Positions 31,116 through 38,312 of a stretch of 64,000 nt of DNA are shown one piece after another. Source of the DNA: Nocardioides deserti. Lineage in GTDB: Bacteria; Actinomycetota; Actinomycetes; Propionibacteriales; Nocardioidaceae. A model generated the notes under the pieces. That model was not told the origin of the DNA and searched no databases. It worked only from the letters and a program-made list of their open reading frames with translations. Made by a program: the position numbers and the translations under genes. Position 1 is the stretch's first letter. The number at the start of each line of letters is the position of its first letter. The stretch lies in the NCBI RefSeq assembly GCF_014266025.1, contig NZ_JACMYC010000001.1, positions 124,001 through 188,000 on the forward strand, written 5' to 3'.

Positions 31116-32483
31116 ATGGACCTCGTCCTCGTCCTGGTGGCCGTCGTCGCCCTCATCGTGGTGGCCACGACCGTCCTCAAGACCCATCCGTTCCTGGCGC
31201 TGCTGCTCGGCGCCTTCCTCGCCGCCTTCGGCTTCCGGATGCCCCTCGGCGACATCGTCGCCACGATCACCGGCGGGTTCGGAGGCATCCTCGGGGGGAT
31301 CGGCATCGTGATCGTCCTCGGGACGGTCATCGGGGTCGTCCTCGAGCGCAGCGGGGCGGCGGTCACGATGGCCGAGGTCGTGATCAGGGTGCTCGGCCAG
31401 CGGTTCCCGACGCTGACCATCTCGGTGATCGGCTTCATCGTCTCCATCCCGGTCTTCTGCGACTCGGGCTACGTCATCCTCAACTCGCTGAAGGAGTCGA
31501 TCGCCCGCCGGACCAGCACCTCCATGGTCGCGATGTCGGTCGCCCTGGCGACCGGCCTCTTCGCCACGCACACGCTCGTGCCGCCGACACCAGGCCCGAT
31601 CGCGGCGGCCGGGAACCTCGGTCTCACCGATCAGCTGGGCCTCGTCATCCTGGTCGGCCTCCTGGTGGCCGTGGTCGCCGCAGGCGTGGGTCTCCTGTGG
31701 GCCAACCGCTTCACCGAGGCGGAGCCCGAGGGCGAAGGTGCTGAAGAGCTGACCGCTGCCGCGGAGGAGTTCGAGTCCTTCAAGGAGCGGTACGGCACGC
31801 TGCCCGGTCCGGTCGCGGCGCTCGCGCCGATCCTCGTGCCCATCCTGCTCATCTGTCTCGGCTCGGTGGCGGCGCTGCCGGCCGCGCCGCTCGGGGACGG
31901 CACGCCGGCCGACCTGGTGCGCTTCTTCGGCGAGCCCGTGGTCGCCCTGCTCGTGGGCCTGGCGCTCGCCCTGCTGCTGGTGCGCCCCGGTGCTGACGGC
32001 ACCCGGCGGGAGAGCTTCCGCGACGCGGTCACCGACGGCGTGACCGCCGCTGCGCCGATCCTGTTGATCACCGGCGCGGGCGGCGCCTTCGGTGCGGTCA
32101 TCCAGGCCACCGAGATCGGGGACTACCTCGGGTCCAACCTCTCCGAGCTGGGCATCGGCGTGCTGATGCCGTTCCTGGTCGCGGCGGCGCTCAAGAGCGC
32201 GCAGGGCTCCTCGACGGTCGCGCTGGTCACGACCTCAGCCCTGGTGGCGCCGCTGCTGGGGGACATCGGGATGGACTCCGACCTGGGTCGGGTGCTGGTC
32301 GTGATGGCCATCGGCGCCGGCGCCATGACGGTCTCGCACGCCAACGACAGCTACTTCTGGGTCGTCACCCAGTTCTCGAGGATGAGCGTCGCCCAGGCCT
32401 ACCGGGCCCAGACCGCGGCCACCTTGGTGATGGGGCTCAGCGCGGCCGCCGTCACCTGGGTGCTGTCCCTGGTGCTGGTGTGA
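31116..32483 (+). CDS. GntP-family permease (gluconate/glycerate-type proton symporter)
   Basis: A 455-residue transporter with about 12 membrane helices. GntP marks: GGFGGILGGIGIVIVLGTVIG, SIPVFCDSGYVILNSL, ATHTLVPPTPGPIAAAGNLG, and VSHANDSYFWVVTQFS near the C-terminus. The substrate cannot be read from sequence. The next gene is a glycerate kinase whose GTG overlaps this stop by 4 bases, which points to glycerate or a related sugar acid. A TAGCGT at 31074-31079 is a possible -10 box and GGGAGCG a possible ribosome-binding site. The gene itself is intact although its kinase partner is broken. Confidence 0.9.
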   Translation: MDLVLVLVAVVALIVVATTVLKTHPFLALLLGAFLAAFGFRMPLGDIVATITGGFGGILGGIGIVIVLGTVIGVVLERSGAAVTMAEVVIRVLGQRFPTLTISVIGFIVSIPVFCDSGYVILNSLKESIARRTSTSMVAMSVALATGLFATHTLVPPTPGPIAAAGNLGLTDQLGLVILVGLLVAVVAAGVGLLWANRFTEAEPEGEGAEELTAAAEEFESFKERYGTLPGPVAALAPILVPILLICLGSVAALPAAPLGDGTPADLVRFFGEPVVALLVGLALALLLVRPGADGTRRESFRDAVTDGVTAAAPILLITGAGGAFGAVIQATEIGDYLGSNLSELGIGVLMPFLVAAALKSAQGSSTVALVTTSALVAPLLGDIGMDSDLGRVLVVMAIGAGAMTVSHANDSYFWVVTQFSRMSVAQAYRAQTAATLVMGLSAAAVTWVLSLVLV

Positions 32484-33648
32484 GCGGTGCCGGTGTGGAC
32501 GCTCCCGGTGTGGACGCTCCGGGAGGGAGCGGGTTGCGGGTCGTGCTGTGTCCGGACTCGTTCAAGGAGAGCCTCACCGCGCCGGTGGTGGCCGCGGCGA
32601 TGAGGCGAGGCGTGGCGCGGGTCTGGCCGGCGGCCGGCGTCGTCGAGGTGCCGCTCGCCGACGGCGGCGAGGGCACGGTCGAGGCGCTGGCGCGGGCCAC
32701 GGGCGGAGAGCTGGTGACGCGGCGGGTGCGCGGCCCGTCGGGACGATCGGTCGACGCGACCTACCCTGCTCGACGACGGCAGGACCGCGGTGGTCGAGAT
32801 CGCCGCGGCGTCAGGCCTGCACCTGGTGCCACCCGAGCGCCGCGACCCGGCGCGCGCAACGACGTACGGCACCGGTGAGCTGGTCGTCGACGCGCTGGAC
32901 CGCGGGGCACGGCGCGTCGTCCTCGGCCCGGGCGGCAGCGCGACCAACGACGGCGGCGCCGGTCTCCTCTCCGCGCTCGGTGCCCGTGTCCTCGACGTGG
33001 CCGGGGACCCGCTGCCCCCGGGTGGGGCTGCGCTGGCGCGCGCGGCGCACCTCGACCTCGCCGGCCTGCACCCGGGATTGTCCGAGGTCGTGGTGGAGGC
33101 GGCCTGCGACGTGGACAACCCCCTCCTCGGACGGGAGGGCGCGACGGCGGTCTTCGGGCCGCAGAAGGGGGTGCCCGCGTCGGACGTGCAGGTGCTCGAC
33201 GACGCGCTCGCGCGCTGGGCGGACGTGCTGGCCCGGGCATCCGGCGAGGACCGGCGCGACGAGCCGGGCACCGGGGCGGCCGGCGGCGTCGGACTGGCCG
33301 TGGTCTCCGCGCTCCGGGGGTCGTTGCGCCCCGGCTTCGAGGTCGTCGCCGAGGCGGTCGGTCTCCGCGACCTGCTGGCCGGCGCCGACCTGGTGGTGAC
33401 GGGTGAGGGTCGCGTCGATGCCCAGACCGTTCGCGGCAAGGCACCCGCGGGCGTGGTCGCCATGTGCGGCTCGCTGTCGGTGCCCGTCGTCGTCATCGGC
33501 GGCGCCGGGCGACCTGGCCGCCGTGCTCGCGGATGCCGTCGGCAACCTCGAGCGGACCGCCTCCCAGGTCGCCGCGACGTGGGAGGGCGGCCGTCGCTCG
33601 TCGGCTCGGAGGCACGCAGGTTGTTTGATCGATCCAAGACCTCGCTAG
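32480..33648 (+). pseudogene. Glycerate kinase, broken by two frameshifts and a probable deletion
   Basis: Glycerate kinase sequence runs through three frames. Frame A (32480 to about 32764) gives LRVVLCPDSFKESLTAP and PLADGGEGTVEALARATGG. Frame B (about 32766-33506) gives LLDDGRTAVVEIAAASGLHL, VLGPGGSATNDGGAGLLSAL and VTGEGRVDAQTVRGKAPAG. Frame C (about 33508-33648) gives GDLAAVLADAVGNLERTASQ. Each junction fits one extra base (in CCC at 32764-32766 and GGG at 33507-33509) or a 2-base loss. The usual stretch of roughly 25-30 residues between the GDLA and ADAVGNLE segments also seems absent. Sequencing error could explain one shift but hardly all three lesions. An intact copy would phosphorylate D-glycerate, matching the upstream permease. 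Confidence 0.8.
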
Positions 33649-33651
33649 GCT
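33646..33651 (+). promoter_or_regulatory. -10 box, leaderless promoter of pyk
   Basis: TAGGCT ends 6 bases before the GTG of pyk; a weak -35-like TTGTTT lies at 33621-33626. It overlaps the end of the broken glycerate kinase, so pyk has its own promoter. Confidence 0.6.
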
Positions 33652-33657
33652 GGGCAG

Positions 33658-35121
33658 GTGCGTAGAGCCAAGATCGTCTGCACCCTCGGCCCCGCGACCT
33701 CGTCGCCCCGGCGCATCCGGGAGCTGGTGTACGCCGGCATGGACGTCGCCCGGCTGAACATGAGCCACGGGTCGCACGAGGACCACGCCGAGGCCTACCG
33801 GCTGGTGCGCGAGGCGGCCGACGCCAGCGGCCACGGCGTGGGCATCTTCGCCGACCTCCAGGGCCCGAAGATCCGCCTGGAGAAGTTCGCCGGCGGGCCG
33901 GTCGAGCTCCGGCGCGGCCAGGAGTGGACGATCACCACCCGCGACGTCCCCGGCGACGCCGAGGTCGCGGGCACGACGTACAAGGGCCTGCCCGGCGACG
34001 TGAACGTCGGCGACCCGATCCTCATCGACGACGGCAAGGTCCGCCTGCGGGTCACCGGCGTCGAGGGCTCCGACGTGCGCACCGAGGTGCTCGTCGGCGG
34101 CCGGGTCAGCGACAACAAGGGCATCAACCTGCCCGGCGTCGCGGTGTCCGTCCCCGCGCTGTCGGACAAGGACGAGCGCGACCTCCGCTTCGCGCTCCGC
34201 CTGTGCGTCGACTTCGTGGCGCTCAGCTTCGTGCGCAGCGCGGCCGACGCCGAGGACGTGCGCCGGATCATGCGCGAGGTCGGGGTCTCGGTGCCGGTCA
34301 TCGCCAAGATCGAGAAGCCGCAGGCCATCGAGAACCTCGACGAGATCATCGCGGCCTTCGACGGGTTCATGGTCGCCCGCGGCGACCTCGGCGTGGAGTG
34401 CCCGCTCGAGGACGTGCCGTTCCTGCAGAAGCGGATCATCGAGAAGGCCCGCCTCAACGCCAAGCCCGTCATCGTCGCCACGCAGATGCTGGAGTCGATG
34501 ATCGGCAACCCCGCGCCGACCCGCGCCGAGGCCTCCGACGTCGCCAACGCCGTCCTCGACGGCGCCGACGCGGTGATGCTGTCGGGCGAGACGAGCGTGG
34601 GGGAGTACCCCGTGCACACCGTCGAGACCATGGCCCGCATCGTGGAGGCCACCGAGCGGCACGCGCTGTCCGCCGAGGCCGTCGACCACGTCTCGGCCAT
34701 CGACTGGGACCCGCACACCAAGGGCGGCGTGATCGCGAAGGCCGCCCTCGAGGTCGCCGAGCGGGTCGAGGCGAAGTACGTCGTCGCCTTCACCCAGTCC
34801 GGCGACTCCGCCCGCCGCATGTCCCGCCTCCGCGGCTTCGTGCCGATCCTCGCTTTCACCCCCGAGGCCGCCGTCCGCTCCCAGCTGTCCCTCTCCTGGG
34901 GCGTGGAGACCTTCAAGACCGCCTCGGTCGAGCACACCGACGAGATGGTCCGCCAGGTCGACGAGCAGCTGCTCAGGATCGGCCGCGTCGAGGAGGGCGA
35001 CCTCGTCGTCATCATCGCCGGCGCCCCTCCCGGCATCCCCGGCTCCACCAACGCCCTGCGCATCCACCGGATGGGCGACGCGATCAAGGGCGTCGCCCCC
35101 GCCTACCGCCGGGCCACCTGA
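33658..35121 (+). CDS. pyk: Pyruvate kinase
   Basis: A 487-residue glycolytic enzyme converting PEP and ADP to pyruvate and ATP. Catalytic stretches: AKIVCTLGPAT, GMDVARLNMSHG, FADLQGPKIRLEKF, VPVIAKIEKPQAIENLDEI (active-site Lys), DGFMVARGDLGVECP and ATQMLESMIGNPAPTRAEASDVANA (split only for reading). The B domain lies at about 70-165 and the regulatory C-domain ends in RIHRMGDAIKGVAPAYR. Complete. GTG at 33658 matches the domain start and the leaderless TAGGCT box. Confidence 0.97.
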   Translation: MRRAKIVCTLGPATSSPRRIRELVYAGMDVARLNMSHGSHEDHAEAYRLVREAADASGHGVGIFADLQGPKIRLEKFAGGPVELRRGQEWTITTRDVPGDAEVAGTTYKGLPGDVNVGDPILIDDGKVRLRVTGVEGSDVRTEVLVGGRVSDNKGINLPGVAVSVPALSDKDERDLRFALRLCVDFVALSFVRSAADAEDVRRIMREVGVSVPVIAKIEKPQAIENLDEIIAAFDGFMVARGDLGVECPLEDVPFLQKRIIEKARLNAKPVIVATQMLESMIGNPAPTRAEASDVANAVLDGADAVMLSGETSVGEYPVHTVETMARIVEATERHALSAEAVDHVSAIDWDPHTKGGVIAKAALEVAERVEAKYVVAFTQSGDSARRMSRLRGFVPILAFTPEAAVRSQLSLSWGVETFKTASVEHTDEMVRQVDEQLLRIGRVEEGDLVVIIAGAPPGIPGSTNALRIHRMGDAIKGVAPAYRRAT

Positions 35122-35216
35122 CCCCGCCCGGCTTCCTGTCTGCAGCTCCACCGCGTCCCCCGCCAGGGTTTCTCCACGGGCTCGGGGCCTCAGGCGGACT
35201 ACAGCGAGGTGGCGCC

Positions 35217-35237
35217 GGCCGTGCACCCGTGACGGCC
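35217..35237 (+). terminator. Weak hairpin between pyk and the convergent LAGLIDADG-type gene
   Basis: GGCCGT pairs with ACGGCC and an inner CAC/GTG extends it. It lies 95 bases after pyk and 14 bases from the convergent stop. The rest of 35122-35250 shows nothing else. Confidence 0.35.
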
Positions 35238-35250
35238 GTGCCGAGGATCG

Positions 35251-35994
35251 TCAGGACTTCATGCCGATGAGCCGGTCGAGCTCGGCGACGGCCTCCCGCC
35301 GCGAGACCGACGTCGTCCAGCGACCCGACCGCCGCCAGGCGATGCCGACGAGGTCGAGCGCCCAGGTGCAGAGGTCGTGGATGTCGTCGGAGCGGTTGCT
35401 GAACTGCCACCGCGGGTAGTCGTAGCGCTTCCGCTCGCCGGCCACGGTCCGCGTCGCCCAGTTGCGCACCCGGCACCCGTCGGAGTGGAACAGGCCGCGG
35501 AGGAACGGCCCGGGGTGGTCCGCGACGACGTCGCGCTGCCACGGCTCGAGGACGATCGGGCGCTCGTGCTTCCGCCCGGGTCCGTGCTGTGGGAAGAGGC
35601 AGGGCCAGTGCTTCCATCCCGAGCTCACGACGACGACGCCCGGGCCGCGGACGAGGAAGACGGGCCTGGTCGGGTGCACGGTCGAGATGGCGCGCTCCAC
35701 GTCCGAGACGATCGTCGGGAGGCTCGCGTCGCAGGCCACGCGCAGCACGTGCTGTCGCTCGGCCCGGCTGATGCAGCCGTCGCCCAGGTAGTAGCCGAGC
35801 AGCGCGGCGTAGGCGTTGTGAGGCAAGGGGTGGCTGTCGCAGACCGGACAGCCTGCCGCGATGCGGGTGCCAGGAGAGTCTCGCCACGCCCGGATCGTCG
35901 AGCGACTAACGCCGAGCCTGCGGGCAACGTCCGACACCGGGCCGCCCGCCGACAGGAGCCGGTGAGCTTCTGACCTGGTGTGCGAGCCGTACAT
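35251..35994 (-). CDS. HTH protein with LAGLIDADG-type endonuclease-like domain
   Basis: A 247-residue protein. Residues about 5-35 form a helix-turn-helix (PVSDVARRLGVSRSTIRAWR); CPVCDSH follows; two LAGLIDADG-like helices are visible, LLGYYLGDGCIS near 60 and FLRGLFHSDGCRV near 165, each with the acidic residue expected to bind metal. The core HWPCLFPQHGPGRKHERPI is typical of a free-standing actinobacterial family often annotated only as HTH protein. Known LAGLIDADG proteins cut long DNA sites or help intron splicing; here no host intron is seen. ATG at 35994 has AGGGTGAGGA just upstream. The tRNA gene ends 35 bases upstream on the same strand, so both may share a transcript. Confidence 0.75.
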   Translation of the reverse strand: MYGSHTRSEAHRLLSAGGPVSDVARRLGVSRSTIRAWRDSPGTRIAAGCPVCDSHPLPHNAYAALLGYYLGDGCISRAERQHVLRVACDASLPTIVSDVERAISTVHPTRPVFLVRGPGVVVVSSGWKHWPCLFPQHGPGRKHERPIVLEPWQRDVVADHPGPFLRGLFHSDGCRVRNWATRTVAGERKRYDYPRWQFSNRSDDIHDLCTWALDLVGIAWRRSGRWTTSVSRREAVAELDRLIGMKS

Positions 35995-36029
35995 GTCCTC
36001 ACCCTGGCGGGACCCACCGACATCGTGTG

Positions 36030-36102
36030 TGCCCCGGGTCGGATTCGAACCGACACTGGCGGTGGTTTGAGCACCGTGTCTCTGCCGTTGGACTACCGGG
36101 GC
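36030..36102 (-). tRNA. tRNA with anticodon CAA (Leu), compact type I form
   Basis: A 73-base cloverleaf on the minus strand. The acceptor is GCCCCGG/CCGGGGC with discriminator A. The anticodon stem is CGGTG/CACCG with loop CTCAAAC, giving anticodon CAA at 36069-36067 (codon UUG, Leu). The T arm is GTCGG/CCGAC with TTCGAAT. The D arm contains GG and has a C-A mismatch at 13-22. The variable loop is only 5 bases, whereas bacterial leucine tRNAs normally have a long variable arm. A73 agrees with leucine identity. CCA is not encoded. Confidence 0.85.
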
Positions 36103-36129
36103 GCGGCGGGCCGCAAGCCTAGTCGTCGC

Positions 36130-36135
36130 TACCCT
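36130..36135 (+). promoter_or_regulatory. -10 box, leaderless promoter of pdtaR
   Basis: TACCCT ends 6 bases before the GTG of the response regulator. It is 28 bases from the tRNA 5' end, so the tRNA (minus) and pdtaR (plus) have divergent, closely spaced promoters. Confidence 0.6.
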
Positions 36136-36141
36136 GTCGCA

Positions 36142-36756
36142 GTGACCGAGCCCCTGCCGACCGTGCCCACGACGACCACGCGCACCGTCGTGATCGCCGA
36201 GGACGAGGTGCTGATCCGGATGGACCTCGCCGAGATGCTCGGCGAGGAGGGGTACGACGTCGTGGGCCAGGCCGGCGACGGGGCCCGGGCGATCGAGCTG
36301 GCCCAGGAGCTGCGGCCGGACCTGGTGATCCTCGACGTGAAGATGCCGGTGCTCGACGGGATCGCGGCGGCGGAGGCGATCGCGCGCGACCGGATCGCGC
36401 CGGTGGTCATCCTGACCGCGTTCTCCCAGCGCGAGCTGGTCGAGCGGGCGCGCGACGCCGGCGCGATGGCGTACCTCGTCAAGCCGTTCTCGAAGTCCGA
36501 CCTGGTGCCGGCGATCGAGATGGCGGTGAGCCGGTTCGCCGAGCTCAGCCTGCTCGAGGCCGAGGTCGCCGACCTCAGCGACCGGCTCGAGACCCGCAAG
36601 TCGGTCGACCGGGCGAAGGGCGTGCTGCAGCAGCAGCTGGGGCTCTCGGAGCCCGACGCCTTCCGGTGGATCCAGAAGACGGCGATGGACCTGCGCCTCT
36701 CGATGCGCCAGGTCGCCGACGGGGTCGTCGAGCACGGGCCCGGGCTCGCCGGCTGA
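36142..36756 (+). CDS. pdtaR: ANTAR-domain response regulator (PdtaR-like)
   Basis: A 204-residue regulator. The receiver domain (about 15-130) has the acidic pocket in VIAEDEVLIRMDLAE, phospho-acceptor D65 in ILDVKMPVLDG, the Thr in VILTAF and the Lys in YLVKPFSKSD. The ANTAR domain (about 145-200) has VDRAKGVLQQQLGLSEPDAF and RWIQKTAMDLRLSMRQVAD; ANTAR domains bind tandem hairpins in RNA and act as antiterminators. In Mycobacterium PdtaR is phosphorylated by the PdtaS kinase; no kinase gene is next to it here. GTG at 36142 was chosen by the leaderless TACCCT box and the domain start. Confidence 0.92.
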   Translation: MTEPLPTVPTTTTRTVVIAEDEVLIRMDLAEMLGEEGYDVVGQAGDGARAIELAQELRPDLVILDVKMPVLDGIAAAEAIARDRIAPVVILTAFSQRELVERARDAGAMAYLVKPFSKSDLVPAIEMAVSRFAELSLLEAEVADLSDRLETRKSVDRAKGVLQQQLGLSEPDAFRWIQKTAMDLRLSMRQVADGVVEHGPGLAG

Positions 36757-36805
36757 GCCCCTCCGCGCCGGCCCGCGTCGCCCGGCGTACGCGCACCGGC
36801 AGGTC

Positions 36806-36826
36806 ACCGGAACGTCACGGTCCGGT
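36806..36826. promoter_or_regulatory. Inverted repeat ahead of the liv operon (possible operator)
   Basis: ACCGGA (36806-36811) and TCCGGT (36821-36826) form a perfect 6-bp inverted repeat with a 9-base centre ACGTCACGG, about 52 bases before the presumed -10 box. It could be a repressor or activator site, or the end of the pdtaR transcript. Confidence 0.35.
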
Positions 36827-36877
36827 AAAGGCCGGGCGCGGTGGCGCCGATGTGCCGCAGACCACGTTCCGTCCCCC

Positions 36878-36883
36878 TAGACT
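36878..36883 (+). promoter_or_regulatory. -10 box of the liv operon
   Basis: TAGACT lies 44 bases before the TTG start, giving a short leader that carries AGGAGG (36916-36921). Confidence 0.5.
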
Positions 36884-36927
36884 CCTCCGCGCGGTGCCCG
36901 CCGGGTGCCCGAGTGAGGAGGACCGGT

Positions 36928-38292
36928 TTGAAGTCTCGTCACCACGTCCGCACGGCCGGTGCGAGGGCGGTGAGGAAGGGCCTGGTCGGCACGATGCTGC
37001 TGGGCCTGCTGCTCCCGCTGCTCCTGCTGGTCGGTGGCTCGAGCGCGAGTGCAGCCACCCTCTGCCTCCCCAAGCCGGACGAGACGGGCTGCATCAGCGG
37101 CACCGTCGGCTCCCGGTCCGACCCGGTGGCCGGCGTCGACGTCATCCTGCGTGACGCGGAGGGCACCGACGTCGAGACCGTCACCACCGAGGACGACGGC
37201 AAGTTCAGCTTCACCGTCACCGAGGCGGGCGACTACTTCGTCGTCCTCGACGAGGAGACCCTGCCCGACGGCCTCGAGCAGCAGCCGCCGCGCGCGGCGA
37301 TCGCCGGCCCGGACGGCTCGGTCAAAGTCACCGCGAACCTCGGCGCGGCGGTCTCGCCGATCGTCGAGGTCCGCGACGAGGACTACGACGCGGGCGGTGA
37401 GTCCTTCGTGGACCAGATCGCGCAGTCGGTGGTCAACGGCCTGCGCCTGGGCCTCCTGCTCGCGCTCGCCTCGCTCGGCCTGTCGCTGATCTACGGCACC
37501 ACCGGGCTGTCGAACTTCTCCCACGCGGAGCTGGTCACCCTCGGCGGCATGGTCGCCTACGGGCTGGTCAACGTCGCCGGGATGAACCTCTGGCTCGGCA
37601 TCGTCGCCACGACCGCCGTGTGCGCAGGGGTCGGATACCTCCAGGACCGCTTGCTCTGGCAACCGCTGCGGCGGCGAGGGCTGGGCATCACCCAGCTGAT
37701 GATCGTGACGATCGGCCTCGCGCTGGCCGCGCAGTACGCCTACCAGTACTTCGTGGGCGCCTCGCTGCAGAAGGTCGTCGTCCGCGACTTCGGCACCACC
37801 TCCCTCGGCCCGGTGACGCTGACCAACCTCTCGTTCCTGGCGATGGGCGTCGCGATCATCGCGATCGGGCTCGTCGGCTTCGTGCTGGTCAAGACCCGGG
37901 TCGGCCAGGCCACTCGCGCGGTCTCCGACAACCCGGCGCTCGCCGCGGCCTCGGGCATCGACGTGGACAAGATCATCCGCCTCGTCTGGACCGCGGCCGC
38001 GGGCCTCGCCGGCCTCGCCGGCGTGCTCTACGCCCTGGTCATCAGCAACGGCATCCGTTGGGACACCGGCATGCAGATCCTGCTGCTGCTGTTCGCCGCG
38101 GTCACCCTGGGCGGCCTCGGGACGGCCTTCGGCGCCTTCGTCGGCTCGATCATCATCGGGCTCGTCGTGGAGCTGGCCGGACCGCTGGGCGCGCCCGGTG
38201 ACCTCAAGTACGCCGTTGCCCTGGCCATCCTGATCGTGCTGCTGCTGGTGAGGCCCCAGGGCATCCTCGGCCGCGCCGAGCGGGTCGGCTGA
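36928..38292 (+). CDS. livH: LivH-type branched-chain amino-acid ABC permease with N-terminal secreted beta-sandwich domain
   Basis: A 454-residue permease with an unusual front. Residues about 17-43 are a signal-like hydrophobic segment ending SSASAA. About 48-125 form a carboxypeptidase-regulatory/CnaB-like domain (CISGTVGSRSDPVAGVDVIL, GKFSFTVTEAGDYFVVLDEE). About 150-454 are the usual LivH helices (LSLIYGTTGLSNFSHAELV, RAVSDNPALAAASGIDVDKI). Ordinary LivH is about 290-300 residues. The TTG start is supported by AGGAGG six bases upstream; no better ATG/GTG fits the signal segment. The extra domain would sit outside the membrane and might contact the binding protein. Followed by livM, livG and livF. 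Confidence 0.88.
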   Translation: MKSRHHVRTAGARAVRKGLVGTMLLGLLLPLLLLVGGSSASAATLCLPKPDETGCISGTVGSRSDPVAGVDVILRDAEGTDVETVTTEDDGKFSFTVTEAGDYFVVLDEETLPDGLEQQPPRAAIAGPDGSVKVTANLGAAVSPIVEVRDEDYDAGGESFVDQIAQSVVNGLRLGLLLALASLGLSLIYGTTGLSNFSHAELVTLGGMVAYGLVNVAGMNLWLGIVATTAVCAGVGYLQDRLLWQPLRRRGLGITQLMIVTIGLALAAQYAYQYFVGASLQKVVVRDFGTTSLGPVTLTNLSFLAMGVAIIAIGLVGFVLVKTRVGQATRAVSDNPALAAASGIDVDKIIRLVWTAAAGLAGLAGVLYALVISNGIRWDTGMQILLLLFAAVTLGGLGTAFGAFVGSIIIGLVVELAGPLGAPGDLKYAVALAILIVLLLVRPQGILGRAERVG

Positions 38293-38312
38293 AGGGGAGA
38301 GGGACTCACATC

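Noticed and set aside
32480..33648. Programmed frameshifting in the glycerate kinase
   Set aside because: No slippery heptamer with a downstream pseudoknot was evident, two shifts would be needed, and a segment of the protein appears to be missing.
36030..36102. tRNA pseudogene
   Set aside because: All stems pair well and A73, GG in the D loop and TTCGAAT are intact; only the type I shape is odd.
35122..36141. Integrative element or prophage inserted in the tRNA
   Set aside because: No integrase, no duplicated tRNA 3' end and only one extra gene are seen.
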